The notes under the pieces: generated by a model
The model's database searches: none
Told to the model about the DNA's origin: nothing
The model's input: only the letters and a program-made list of their open reading frames with translations
DNA from: a virus
DNA length: 38,819 nt
Reading direction: 5' to 3' (one strand)
Virus record (IMG/VR): IMGVR_UViG_3300034378_000142
Coordinates: 1 to 38,819 of that record
In this document: one piece after another, positions 15,001-24,100 of the stretch
How the letters are laid out: each line of letters opens with the position of its first letter
Position numbering within the stretch: the first letter of the stretch is position 1
Made by a program: the position numbers and the translations under genes

Positions 15001-17550
15001 GATTCGAGGCGTCAAGACAAAATCGTTCCAGGTAGATTCTTCGCTCTCCAGAAGACTCACGCTGGCTATCACAAGCGGGAAGCTTTCGAGCCGAAGGAGG
15101 CTCTTGAAATGCTCCGCAAGGATAAGTTCCCGTATGCCGGTGAGGAGAAGATAGACGGAATGCACATTCAGTTTCAACGATATAATGAGGTTCTCCGGCT
15201 ATTTTCCGAAGATGGAAAAGAAGTAAACCTTAGCCAGATTCCAGAGATAGCGAAAGCCCTCAAGGCAATGCCACCAGCAATCGGAATTGCGGAGATAGCT
15301 GGCTGGGTTCCTAAAGAAGCAGCCGTGAAAGCCGGTCTTGTTCCTGAAGATCGCCCTGCTAGAGACGGCAAGGTTCACCTTGGTCGAGGCGACGTGACAG
15401 GGTATCTGCATTCAAAGAAGTACAATCCTCTTATTGCGAAAAGTCTAGTCCTGCACGTTTACGATTTACTCTGGATGAAGCAGGATAAAGAGCTCTACAA
15501 GAAGCCGCTCGAGGACAGGATTGCTGCCAGAGATAAGTTCTTTGGCAGAAAAGGGTTTGTTCAAGCTCTAGAAACAACCGTCCTGAAAAACGAGAAGGAC
15601 GTGGTTGCCTTTTGGAAGAAGATTACCCAGCTTCCAAGCGCGGAAGGAATCATGCTCAAGCCAATGGGTGATAGATATGTTCTCTGGCATTCTGGAGGTT
15701 ACTGGGTCAAGCTCAAGACGTTATACGAGCTGAGCGCAAAGATTCTGAAAGTCAATAAGGTCAAGGACAGTCCAAGTATCGTAAACGCAACTTGCGCTAT
15801 CACCGAGAATGGCAAGTACGTTTATGTTGGCAAGACCTTCAATACAAAGCTGCCGTTGCGACCCGGGCAGATAATCGAGGTTCGCTTCCAGAACATTTCT
15901 CGATACACCGATCCTCGCACCGGCAAGAAGTGGTACAACTGGTTCAGGCCGACTATAGTTGATATTCGCAAGGAGAAGAAAGCTCCTGATTCTACCGAGA
16001 TTGCGGAGAAGCTTGTAAGAGCAACTAACGGTGAGGTTGGCGAAAAGCCGATGCCTCGAATCGCAAAGGAATCTCTTGGCATCCTCGAGTTCAATGACTT
16101 GACCCACGGTGAAGTTCTTCAGTTCACCAGGGAGCTTGACAATGAGCTTTCTCTTGGGATAGAGGATTTGGTCGAGGTTGCGAACGAACCTCCTATGCCA
16201 AAGGAGTGGAGAGACAAAATAAAGACTTGGAGTGGCAAGAGTCGTAGCGCAATTGCGAAGACATCTCCTTCCGATCTGCCGGAACACTTCTTCGTTATGC
16301 AGAGTCATTACCGTGGCAAGAGCAATCATGGTGACTTCAGGGTTAAGATGGATGACTCCTTTGACGGGCGTACTCTTTTGACCCAGCAGGCTGGTGTCAT
16401 TACCGAACCTGTTACAACTCTCGAAGAAGCCGATATGTGGTCGAAGAAATACCACGGTCCTAACGCCTCGCAATATACAAAGTTCTATCCGGGTATGCCA
16501 CCAAACAAGGGAATCATGGTTGAAGAAAAAGAGAACGGCCCTCTCGTCTGGTTGACCATGGTGAAAGAGATTGTTCCACCTGGCTCGGTAGGCGCAACAA
16601 AGGAATTCCCTGGAGTCTTTTGGGGAGAAGATTGGGGAATCGCCTTCAAAACTGTTGACAAGCCTTGGTTTACTGAGTGGTGGATATTCGGCAAATGGTT
16701 CAAGTCTGCACGCTTGGTAGACCGAATGCTACCCACTACTCGCACCGAGAAGGCGGGCAGACTGCCGACTTATTGGAGGGCTCACATAGCTTCCGAAAAG
16801 TCACCTCCTTATATTTTCTCCCCATCTTTTTTCAAGAATACCGAGTGGGTCCCAGAGGACTCTGCGCTGCCTCCAAACTGGGAAGCCGCTGTGCCTGAGA
16901 AGCTTAGATGGTGGGGGAAAGGGCTTCCTCAAGCCAAACGACTCGATCTCATAAAAGCAACCTTCAATTATTTTGTCGAAGAAAAATTCTTGAAGGGGCG
17001 CAAAATTTCGCTTGACAAGGGTGAATTCGACATTACACTTCGGGTTGATAAGCGTTCATACGTACTGCACCGTATCTGGTGGCGTGGGCCTGCCCATGTA
17101 AGAAACGTTGCAGTAAGCGTTTGGCGGCTTAGAATAGATGGTAAGGGGAAAGACCAGAAAGGTCTCCTTACTTTCGAGTTTGAGTCTGACCCTACTCGGG
17201 ATTCCGAGAAAGGATACGCCGGACTCAAAAGCATTTCAAGGACTAAGCCACCCAAAGGCGAGAAGCCTGAAGACTGGATAAAGTACGAAGGCGACTTGCC
17301 ACCGAGTCACCCAGAAAATCCCACAAAGAAGCTGGCTGCTCATGTAGTTAAGGAAGACTCGGGAACCATAAGTGTCATTGCCGACTCAGAAGATTTCATG
17401 TCTGGCAATTTCAATGGCACAAAACACGGACTCAAAGGTTATTACGTTTTCAAGCGCGAATCGCCGGAATCAGACTTCTGGCTTTTCAAGCGTTCACCGA
17501 AGGGGGAGCATAATGAGCGTGATCGGGAAAGCGTGGAAAACGCCTCTTGA
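12043..17550 (+). CDS. Giant multidomain DNA-processing protein: MBL fold / D12 methylase / nucleotidyltransferase / DNA ligase / LigD-type phosphoesterase
   Basis: The open frame is uninterrupted for 1835 residues; GGGAGAAG precedes the ATG. Domains in order: 1-345 unrecognised; 350-400 first half of a metallo-beta-lactamase fold with VVLSHFHPDHF; 415-675 D12-class N6-adenine methylase (YVEPFCGSASVLF, EVINDLND, MFIDPPF); 700-850 second half of the MBL fold (VKHST, TVLFVPD, GHMSVKKQIA, YFVHVG); 885-965 nucleotidyltransferase-like (HLVGSLPVRGRGLDVDIV); 1030-1310 ATP-dependent DNA ligase with nucleotidyl Lys in EEKIDGM, EIAGWV, AEGIMLKP, YWVKLK and an OB fold; 1410-1560 LigD phosphoesterase-like (FFVMQSHYRGKSNHGDFR); 1660-1830 a second, degenerate copy (YVLHRIWWRGP, WRLRID). 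It lies between portal and protease and overlaps both. Repair or circularisation of virion DNA is inferred. Confidence 0.85.
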   Translation: MQQSLKIDVPPEKWVNEDWRIALAWYCSEKPPRPKAEIRDILKKMAKEFIKRGDFTFHPETYSECSRKIATEIFQEVVEDGMYLVPPHGEMVWNGRKSAVVKSKPFESLQKTFTFLCSGKRCYGMIRFKEPKEITIDEFERLYKKHRISEKERETWWPRKEKLYLYEVRDFFRFKSPFMVKVPQGVQTFIKNVKRYFSSLEATEHDNIFDVLNLPTISEALEALNEIASDSHEVIAYSIAEMAAEAELRLLTPLEDETPVGLVIRHALIHDQAEDSIYVNGETSETVKAEHARVVSEMRSRGMEHRIETSLDYDSPLLDSTPILRINALGTRADVEESNSKHKKHTGVLLKSRAKKVLLDCGEPEFLGKNPNIVVLSHFHPDHFCWAKPEHEPGIYEYEELPDFLEEGDPHELMRSPIRTYGSTIFRHIMLFEHPECQVYVEPFCGSASVLFARKPVKTEVINDLNDDTIFQLRFIKKLNKTTMAYLKKMNWKGSHETWKRCREVLKKKQFKSEAHRFYVLKYLSRYSFHWSGSDLGGPRVEGESSYNPSVLERARDRLRNVKIMHGDYWEAMGNYDGKNTFMFIDPPFKEHAKGSYKNEGLDWDVYFKRLKGMKCQFIALNSNDKRSRQVYREMKLQMRAYPFPGGLYRPVQKKSKYLLGANYPLKTRKGKSVGTIRASKPSSKVAMDAEPVEVQDFKDEAPDTLFIASPFSKCEVSDKAEKQGFNIEFAEEYEFDAFKMRAYPVKHSTICPAVAWKIWIGGKTVLFVPDILEMDKKVLEGVDIYIGDGATYTRDIKRKSGKEPIGHMSVKKQIAMCKEAGIENIYFVHVGKEIIEKPKLDDPLEVQVSEAGAEVLDDGQTKEEKVKLVGLKEVLELLPQKFSTIDKYHLVGSLPVRGRGLDVDIVERGDEDDAARHRITQVLGPIMERISFHNDSRGPMGSHIPLYRRTYTRIDTEYVAMSGAYIDENRWDDFALTGKPLKEAMDSRRQDKIVPGRFFALQKTHAGYHKREAFEPKEALEMLRKDKFPYAGEEKIDGMHIQFQRYNEVLRLFSEDGKEVNLSQIPEIAKALKAMPPAIGIAEIAGWVPKEAAVKAGLVPEDRPARDGKVHLGRGDVTGYLHSKKYNPLIAKSLVLHVYDLLWMKQDKELYKKPLEDRIAARDKFFGRKGFVQALETTVLKNEKDVVAFWKKITQLPSAEGIMLKPMGDRYVLWHSGGYWVKLKTLYELSAKILKVNKVKDSPSIVNATCAITENGKYVYVGKTFNTKLPLRPGQIIEVRFQNISRYTDPRTGKKWYNWFRPTIVDIRKEKKAPDSTEIAEKLVRATNGEVGEKPMPRIAKESLGILEFNDLTHGEVLQFTRELDNELSLGIEDLVEVANEPPMPKEWRDKIKTWSGKSRSAIAKTSPSDLPEHFFVMQSHYRGKSNHGDFRVKMDDSFDGRTLLTQQAGVITEPVTTLEEADMWSKKYHGPNASQYTKFYPGMPPNKGIMVEEKENGPLVWLTMVKEIVPPGSVGATKEFPGVFWGEDWGIAFKTVDKPWFTEWWIFGKWFKSARLVDRMLPTTRTEKAGRLPTYWRAHIASEKSPPYIFSPSFFKNTEWVPEDSALPPNWEAAVPEKLRWWGKGLPQAKRLDLIKATFNYFVEEKFLKGRKISLDKGEFDITLRVDKRSYVLHRIWWRGPAHVRNVAVSVWRLRIDGKGKDQKGLLTFEFESDPTRDSEKGYAGLKSISRTKPPKGEKPEDWIKYEGDLPPSHPENPTKKLAAHVVKEDSGTISVIADSEDFMSGNFNGTKHGLKGYYVFKRESPESDFWLFKRSPKGEHNERDRESVENAS

Positions 17551-19801
17551 GAACATGGCTATTAGAGGCGGACGCGCCAAGATAACCGATGTCCCTATCA
17601 TTGCCACTGGCGTCTGGAAAGGCACTGTTGTCAATGAAGAGAACATTGACGAGGTTATCGCCTTCCAGAACGAGGAAGGAGCCATTCACCTCGTAACAGA
17701 TCATATCGAGGAAATAGGAGGCTGGGTCGGTCTGGCCACCAACTTCCGCAAGAACAACCACCCCAACGGATATATTGAAGTTCTCGGTGACCTCGAGATC
17801 ACTGACGACAAGCTTATCGAGAAGCTGAAGTTCCAGAAGGAACATGGCGGCGGCTTCTGCGGTATCTCCCCCAGGATAGAGTGGGATAAGAGGGACGAGG
17901 AAGGAAATATCGAAGGTCTCTCTACGCCTCACGTCAGTGTCGTTGTCCACCCGGCTCAGGGTTGGATCACGAAAATGTCTGCTGTTCACGCCAGTGCCTA
18001 CATCGATCTCGCCAAAGACTCTCCTCCAGAAGAGTGCAAATGCCCGAAATGCGGCAATAAGGTGAAGAAAGAACGCGGCAAGCCGTGTCAGGGTATGAAG
18101 TGCCCAAAGTGTGGAACCGAAATGAAAGGCAATTGGCCTAAAGAAAAGGAGGACCAGAGCATGGCCGGACTCGGCACAATCAAGATGAGTGTCGCAGACT
18201 TCAAGAAGAAGAAACCCGGAGTCTGCCCGAAGTGTGGTTCTTTCGTTCCAGAAGGGTCTTCAAAGTGCCCGAAGTGCGGAGCGAAACTCGAAGCGTACTC
18301 AGTGGTCAAGTGCCCGGAGTGCCAGGCTATCTTCGATTTCAACGGGATCGAAGACAACAAGTGCCCGAACTGCGGGAAGGAACTCGAGGAGCTTGACATA
18401 ATCATTCCGTTCGGGGATGTAGGGGAGAACGAGGAAATCGTGATTCCCAAGAACATGCTCCGAGAAATAGACGAGATTCTCAAGAACCCCAACGTAGAGG
18501 CCCCGGCGATGCGCGGGTTCTTCGAGCGGATGAGGGAGAACCTCAAGAAAAAGAAGAAAGAAGAGGAGCCAGACGAAGAAAAGATGGAGAAATGTCCGAA
18601 GTGCGGCAAGGACGTTGAGCCGGTAGGCGGCAAGTGCCCCGAGTGTGGCGCTGAGATGGCAAAGAAAAAGAAGGATGAATGCCCGGAAGACGACAAGAAC
18701 CAGCAGAAGAAAGTCAAGTGTCCGGAATGCGGGAAAGAGGTGACTCCAAAGGACGGGAAGTGCCCGGAATGCGGGGCCGAAATCGGTTACCCGCCTTCCG
18801 AGAAGGAGAAGGAAGATCACACCTCTTATGCCGTTCCCACCGACGAAGAGGTGAAGAAGGTTGAAGACCATATCTACACCAAAGAGCTTCTTAAGGTTGG
18901 GACGTTCAGACACCCGGACGGCTACGGCCTTATCCCGATTTCCCAGTCATTCATGGTAAAACTCATCGAAAACACCAAAAAGTGTTTCGGCGGGCGTGTG
19001 CCCTGCTACATCGGTCACCCCGATGTAGGCAAGGAACCTGCAGATAAAGTGGTGGGCTGGCTTTCCGATCTCAAGCTGGACGGCTCGCTGTCCGGCAAGG
19101 TTGAAGTCACAAACCAGCTTGTCCACGACAGGATCGACGAAGGAACTCTTAAAGATGCCTCTCTGGGTATCGCTCTTCGCTGGCTCGACGAGCACGGCGA
19201 GGATGTCGCGCCTGTCATTACCCACATGGCAATCACGACCACTCCTTTCATTCGCAAGCTCGAGGAGTTCCAGAAGCTTGCAGCCTCGAGGACAGATACT
19301 CAGGTCGAGGCGCTTGAGAAAGTCGAAGACCCCTTCGGCCTCAAGTCGATGAAGGAAGAGATGGACGAACTGAAGAAGAAGTATGAGAAGGACATAGATT
19401 CTCTCGGTTCCAAGTACGAGAAGCTCCTAGAGACCTCGCTCCAGGAGAGGACGGACAAGATGCTGCAGCGGGTTGACCGCCTTATCGACTCCGAACTCCT
19501 GAAGTCCGGTTTCAAGGAAAGGCTCGTCGAGTTTGTCCAGAAGACAAAGGGAATGAGCTTCAGCGAGAAGCGCAATGTCCCTGAGGAAGTTCTGGAAATT
19601 CTCGAAAACGGGCTCGTCAAGGGCGAGGTCCTCACGAAGCGTGAGACGGACGACACGACAGGCGACCGCGAAATGCTGACCGAGGAAGACCTCCAGATCT
19701 TCAGGGGCAAGATCAACCGCTTCGAGAGCGAAGGAAAGATTGCCTTCGACGAGAAGGGGCTGCCGTACTGGGTTAACGGGAGACCAGATCCGAACGCATA
19801 G
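17513..19801 (+). CDS. Prohead protease/scaffold with duplicated protease domain and zinc-ribbon array
   Basis: The 762-residue protein has two protease-like regions of the Mu gpI (peptidase U35) kind. The first (about 17-165) has VTDHIEEIGGWVGLA and GGGFCGISPRI. The second (about 455-585) is clearer: GTFRHPDGYGLIPIS, YIGHPDVGKEPADKVVGWL and DASLGIAL, providing the expected His and Ser. Between them (about 173-425) are ten CPxC knuckles, enough for five zinc ribbons, mixed with Lys/Glu-rich linkers. Residues 600-660 are a coiled coil (MKEEMDELKKKYEKDIDSL), as in internal scaffolds. Maturation proteases cut the scaffold and capsid delta domain during head assembly. AGGGGGAG precedes the ATG at 17513, inside the upstream gene. 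Confidence 0.8.
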   Translation: MSVIGKAWKTPLENMAIRGGRAKITDVPIIATGVWKGTVVNEENIDEVIAFQNEEGAIHLVTDHIEEIGGWVGLATNFRKNNHPNGYIEVLGDLEITDDKLIEKLKFQKEHGGGFCGISPRIEWDKRDEEGNIEGLSTPHVSVVVHPAQGWITKMSAVHASAYIDLAKDSPPEECKCPKCGNKVKKERGKPCQGMKCPKCGTEMKGNWPKEKEDQSMAGLGTIKMSVADFKKKKPGVCPKCGSFVPEGSSKCPKCGAKLEAYSVVKCPECQAIFDFNGIEDNKCPNCGKELEELDIIIPFGDVGENEEIVIPKNMLREIDEILKNPNVEAPAMRGFFERMRENLKKKKKEEEPDEEKMEKCPKCGKDVEPVGGKCPECGAEMAKKKKDECPEDDKNQQKKVKCPECGKEVTPKDGKCPECGAEIGYPPSEKEKEDHTSYAVPTDEEVKKVEDHIYTKELLKVGTFRHPDGYGLIPISQSFMVKLIENTKKCFGGRVPCYIGHPDVGKEPADKVVGWLSDLKLDGSLSGKVEVTNQLVHDRIDEGTLKDASLGIALRWLDEHGEDVAPVITHMAITTTPFIRKLEEFQKLAASRTDTQVEALEKVEDPFGLKSMKEEMDELKKKYEKDIDSLGSKYEKLLETSLQERTDKMLQRVDRLIDSELLKSGFKERLVEFVQKTKGMSFSEKRNVPEEVLEILENGLVKGEVLTKRETDDTTGDREMLTEEDLQIFRGKINRFESEGKIAFDEKGLPYWVNGRPDPNA
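18030..18785 (+). repeat. Array of ten CPxC zinc knuckles (five zinc ribbons)
   Basis: Within the protease gene the motif C-P-(K/E/N)-C-G (one copy ends in Gln instead of Gly) recurs ten times, in pairs: KCPKCGNK/KCPKCGTE, VCPKCGSF/KCPKCGAK, KCPECQAI/KCPNCGKE, KCPKCGKD/KCPECGAE, KCPECGKE/KCPECGAE. Intervals within a pair are 15-25 residues. The last two pairs are closest to each other, suggesting local duplication. The repeats are at protein level and somewhat diverged in DNA. Confidence 0.9.
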
Positions 19802-19870
19802 GATTCTGAACCAATTGGGATCCTGAACGAGGCAGTCAAGACAACTGAAACCTTTTGAAAGGAGTTCGGG

Positions 19871-20992
19871 GTGAACCAGAAAGTGGTCGAGGGCGTGGAC
19901 ATTCTAACCGGCAAGATGAGCGACTTCCCGCACCTTCGCTTCGCGGATTACAGCGGAGCAACGAGGGAGCAGGATATGCAGAACGCGATCCAGCCGAAGT
20001 ACTACTCGAGCAAGGTAGTCGATGCGCTCTACGAGCGTTCGATCCTTGTGAAGATCGCGGACGACATATCCGGCGAAGCCAGCCACCCGGCACAGGGTCT
20101 CTACGCCTACAAGGAAGTCGCGCTGTCCGGCTCCGGTCTGACAGACGACACCTCTTCGCTCCAGGGCCAGGAGGAGAGGCTTTCCTTGCAGGAAGTAGCA
20201 TTCACAGTGGCCCAGCTTGACCATGCAGTGGCGTTCACGCGCAACGCTCTGCTCCTTCCGGTGGTTGAGCTTCGCCAGCGCGCTCAGAACCTCCTGAGCA
20301 ACTGGTTCAACGAGAAGATGGAAACCCAGCTTCTCAGCGCCGTCGAGACGGATGTTGCGAAGGTGTTCTACGGTGGAACGGCCACCGCGCCCAACAACAT
20401 CACCGCAAACGACACGTCGGCGCCTGGTGACATGAAGAAGGCCTACTTCTACATGCTTCACCACAAGATTCCTGGCTTCACCATGCAGGAACTCAAGGAC
20501 TGGTTCGGCTCGCAGGCTGCTGGCCTGCAGAAGGCTTCGAACCCGAGGGGTGGCTGGTATGTCGCTGTCCTGCACCCGGGGCAGATTTTCGACATTACCG
20601 AAACAACCGAGTGGAAGGACGCTGCAGCCGCCGCAGCTACGGCGGAGATTCAGGTTGCCATGGGTCCGCAGTTCCAGGCAACCATCTACGCATGGTTCGG
20701 CGTGCTGATGGTTCCTTGCTCGCTCTGCACGTACAACACGCCGGGCGGGTACTCGGTCGGCTATGCCAGAGGATTCGTCTTCGGCAAGCAGGCTATTGCC
20801 TTCGGTTTCCAGAAGCTCAAGAGGGGCCAGGTTCAGTCCAGCGGCATGGACTGGAAGGAAGCAAGGTTCGACTACGACCGCCTCGAGGGAGTAGCCGTGC
20901 TGACCAGGACCGCCAAGGGAACGCTCGACAAGAACCGCTACGTCGGGCACTTCTCGGCACTGTCCACCGACGCGCAGTCGATAATCTCGTAG
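19871..20992 (+). CDS. Major capsid protein (probably N4 gp56-like, HK97 fold)
   Basis: The 373-residue protein starts at GTG 19871, six bases after AAAGGAG. It shows a capsid-type N-terminus (VNQKVVEGVDILTGKMSDFP), the region PKYYSSKVVDALYERSILVKIADD, the beta-rich core with QEVAFTVAQLDHAVAFTRNA, and GGWYVAVLHPGQIFDI, a segment characteristic of N4-gp56-type major capsid proteins. Codons are strongly biased to C- or G-ending forms compared with neighbours, as expected for the most highly expressed virion gene. It follows the protease and is followed by a large hairpin. It forms the icosahedral shell; the family name rests on motif resemblance only. Confidence 0.8.
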   Translation: MNQKVVEGVDILTGKMSDFPHLRFADYSGATREQDMQNAIQPKYYSSKVVDALYERSILVKIADDISGEASHPAQGLYAYKEVALSGSGLTDDTSSLQGQEERLSLQEVAFTVAQLDHAVAFTRNALLLPVVELRQRAQNLLSNWFNEKMETQLLSAVETDVAKVFYGGTATAPNNITANDTSAPGDMKKAYFYMLHHKIPGFTMQELKDWFGSQAAGLQKASNPRGGWYVAVLHPGQIFDITETTEWKDAAAAAATAEIQVAMGPQFQATIYAWFGVLMVPCSLCTYNTPGGYSVGYARGFVFGKQAIAFGFQKLKRGQVQSSGMDWKEARFDYDRLEGVAVLTRTAKGTLDKNRYVGHFSALSTDAQSIIS

Positions 20993-21016
20993 TAACAACT
21001 TCGAGGAAAATTTAAG

Positions 21017-21068
21017 GCTGGGTTCGGACGCTCCTGAGGAGACCCTCCTTATGGAGCGTCCACCCGGC
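21017..21068 (+). promoter_or_regulatory. Long stem-loop after the capsid gene
   Basis: A 52-base hairpin begins 24 bases after the capsid stop: GCTGGGT/ACCCGGC (one G-T pair), then GGACGCTCC/GGAGCGTCC (nine perfect pairs), then AGGAG/CTCCT around an ACC loop, with small internal loops. About 21 base pairs in all. There is no T run after it, so intrinsic termination is unlikely; an mRNA-stabilising 3' end or processing site that keeps capsid transcripts high over the downstream gene is more plausible. The AGGAG in the stem is a hidden ribosome-site sequence. Two AGGAGGGTT-type copies follow before the next ATG. Confidence 0.7.
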
Positions 21069-21109
21069 TCTAAGGCCAAAATAGGAGGGTTTCCGAAGGA
21101 GGGTTCCTT

Positions 21110-24100
21110 ATGAGTTTCTATGTCGTTAGGTATATCGGGGATCGTCCAACTCAGCGTATCTATGATGCGTTGGAGAGGACTAACCGTGAAGTCGGCAAGG
21201 GCCAGCTCTTTCTTACGAACGAGAATGAGGTAAGAAGGATAAGACCCAATGTCGAGATGTTCGAGGTCATACGAGAAGTCGAATTAGAGGCACTTCTCAA
21301 GGGAGCGATACAAAGCTCTCTTGAACCGTGGTCACACCCAGAACTTCCAGCAGTTCGCGGCAAAATCCTCTTCTTGTTCCACTCTGAAGGCGGGAAATAT
21401 ATCGGCCAGAAGATATGGGAGTACCAGATTGCTCTCGCTCTTGCCGACATGGGATATGGCATTCACATGCTTACGGACGTAGTTCCTCCGTATGCAAAGG
21501 AATGGCCTACCAAGCACAAGATAATGTGGGAACGCGCCTCGTCTTCCGGCTATGCCGGATTCGATATGGTAATCGGCACTTCACCTATCAGCCTAGAGAA
21601 CGCGATCAAGTATGCCGACGAATACAAACTCCCATGTATTATGATAGCAGGAGAGCCACCGGTTGCCATTCCTGGCAGAAAAGAATCGAAGGAGCGACTC
21701 GCTGAGTTCTCAGGCTTCCTGAGGCGCGCCGATAAGGTGATCGTTCCTTCTGAAGCTTCGCGTCTGCAGATGGCTCAAGTCGGTGTAGATGTAGCAAAGA
21801 CTTTCATAGTCCCGCCGATTATCAACCCCAACTTCCTCCTAGCCAATCTTCGCAAGAAGGATGACCATGTTGTCATCTGTGGTCGTCTCGATCCACACAA
21901 GGAACTGAGAGAGACGATCAAGACGCTGCTCGTCAGTCCCGAAGAGTTCGATATTACCTGTATTGTCACAAACCCGGCATCACTTCAAGGAGAATTCGGA
22001 GAAGGGTCCGGCAGGCACAAGCTCGAGTTTCTGAGCGACCTGAGCGAGAAAGACAAGATTCACCTGTTCTCAACCGCGAAGGTTCTTGTCCATCCCTCTC
22101 GCTGGGAAGGTTATGGCATGACTGTCATGGAAGCGCTTGCCTCCGGTATGAATGTCGTTGCTCGTCCATTGACAGCATTCAAGGAAAATTTCGGCAAAGA
22201 TCTTTTCTACTTCTCCAAGGAAGTTGACTTGCTTCAGACTGTCTCGATCGCCCTCAACTCGAAAAACAATGGCGCGCTGGTCGAGAAGTATCGTGGCCTT
22301 GCGAACAGGGACCAGAAGCAGCCACTCAACAGAATCTTCCAGAGAAAGCGCATTACTCTGCCAACAAGCTCGACTCGAGTTGCGATTATCGGCTGGACGA
22401 TCAAGCATGGCGGTGGAGTCGTTGCCAGAATCGAGCAAGGAGAAGCCCTTGAGAAAGCTGGGTATGAAGTTGAAATGGGTTCTTGGGGCGGACTCCATCA
22501 CACCTTGACCGATAGATTCAGGACTACGCTGCTTAACGGCAAGGACGATGTTCGCAAGTGGCTTTCGGTGCGTCGGCCCGGGCTTGTGATCTGTGACGGA
22601 AATCTCGTCGCCCAGGTTGCGCCGATCGCAGAAGAGCTTGGCATACCTTATGCTTTGTTCATGCATTTCTGGACCCCCTTCTTCCAAGAGACAGTAAATC
22701 TTCTTGACCGGGATATGGTCAAGACCAATCCTGAGTACGTCCGGTACGCAAAGGATGCCGACGCGGTGTTCACAAATTCGGTCTACACCCATGACGTATT
22801 CAAGAAACACCTCGACATCGAGAGCGTGATTGTCCATCCCGTTCTCAACAAGAAGCGGCTAGAGGCAAGGGGCAGGTTCGCCAGAAACACCATTCTCACA
22901 CCGATACTCGAGGAAGAGCCTCTTGGCCTTCAGCTTTACGAGAGTATCATGCAACGGCTCCGCAACCGGGACTTTAAGGTTCTCTACTGGCGTGGCGGAG
23001 AAATGACCCTCGAAAGACTGAGAAAGGATCACCCGAATCTTACGGTGCTCGAGGGCGTCGAGGATGTCGGCAGACATTATCGATCAGCCAAGATTCTTCT
23101 GTATCCCCTGCAAGTTGATCATACCTTTGGTCTTACATTCGCCGAAGCATTGCACTGCAAAACACCTGTGATTGCTCCAGCTCTTGGCAACATTCCGAAT
23201 ATCGTTGGCAAGGGCGGCGTGCTCATGGGTGATCTCAACGTTGAAAGCTGGATAGAGGAAATCGAGAGGTGCTTCACTGACAAGAAGTATTACAAGAAGC
23301 TCTACGATGCCACAAAGACTGATGCCGGGAAAGTGCCTCAAACTGACTCTTCGATCTTCGTTGACTCGGTTCAGAGGATTCTCGAAAGAAGCCGGAAGGT
23401 TTCACTATACTGTGGTGACTTCCTTGCTTCCAGGCATACATTCGATCCGCTTTGCAAGATCGTAGAAGGTGCAGAGATAAATGCACCAAGCTGCGACAAC
23501 CTCATAGCTTTCGGTCCTCCAAGTTTCTGGAGAGATAAGATTTCCCCGAACACCTATGCCTACTGGGCTTCTACGGCCCTCCAGACTGAGATAGATAGCG
23601 AGATGAAGTGGCTGGGTGAAACCGTTTCGTTAATCAAGGACGGAAAGCTCGCTGGGCTTATTTCCCCGTCAGACGCAGTGCTTCTTCTTGCCGGGTCAAT
23701 GGGCTGCAAGCGTTGTTACAAGCTTTCGGTCCCTGCGCCACTCATGAATCCATACAGGAAGATTGAACGGCAAGATGGCCACATTTCTGTATTCCATAGC
23801 GGCCAACCTCGCAAGAACACGATTAACCAGCTTCTTGCGATTCTCGAGCTTGACCCGAATCTGGTTGTCCACATAGGGGAAAAGGTTGTAAAGAAGATGC
23901 CAGGAGAGCTTCTTGCGGCTCTTAATGTAGTCAAGCATCCTTTCCTTGCAGATGACAAGTACTTCGAGCTAATAGCCTCTTGCAGTGTTGGTCTGCAGGT
24001 TACTATTGGCGAGTCATTCAATCTCGCCGGGTTCCAGCACCTTGCTCTTGGTACTCCGTGCCTTATTTCTACCAGCTGCGCTTACTGGGCTGATCTACCG

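Noticed and set aside
18030-18785. CRISPR-like repeats
   Set aside because: Repeat units are irregular in length and encode zinc knuckles; no identical repeats with unique spacers occur anywhere in the window.
18088-18913. Minus-strand frames of about 200 residues rich in H, F and S
   Set aside because: They are antisense shadows of the CPxC repeat array; the zinc-ribbon pattern on the + strand is decisive.
21017-21068. Rho-independent terminator after the capsid gene
   Set aside because: The hairpin is strong but no T run follows it, and the downstream gene has no visible promoter of its own.
19904-21079. 391-residue minus-strand frame
   Set aside because: It is antisense to the major capsid gene; long open antisense frames are expected opposite strongly C/G-ending codons.
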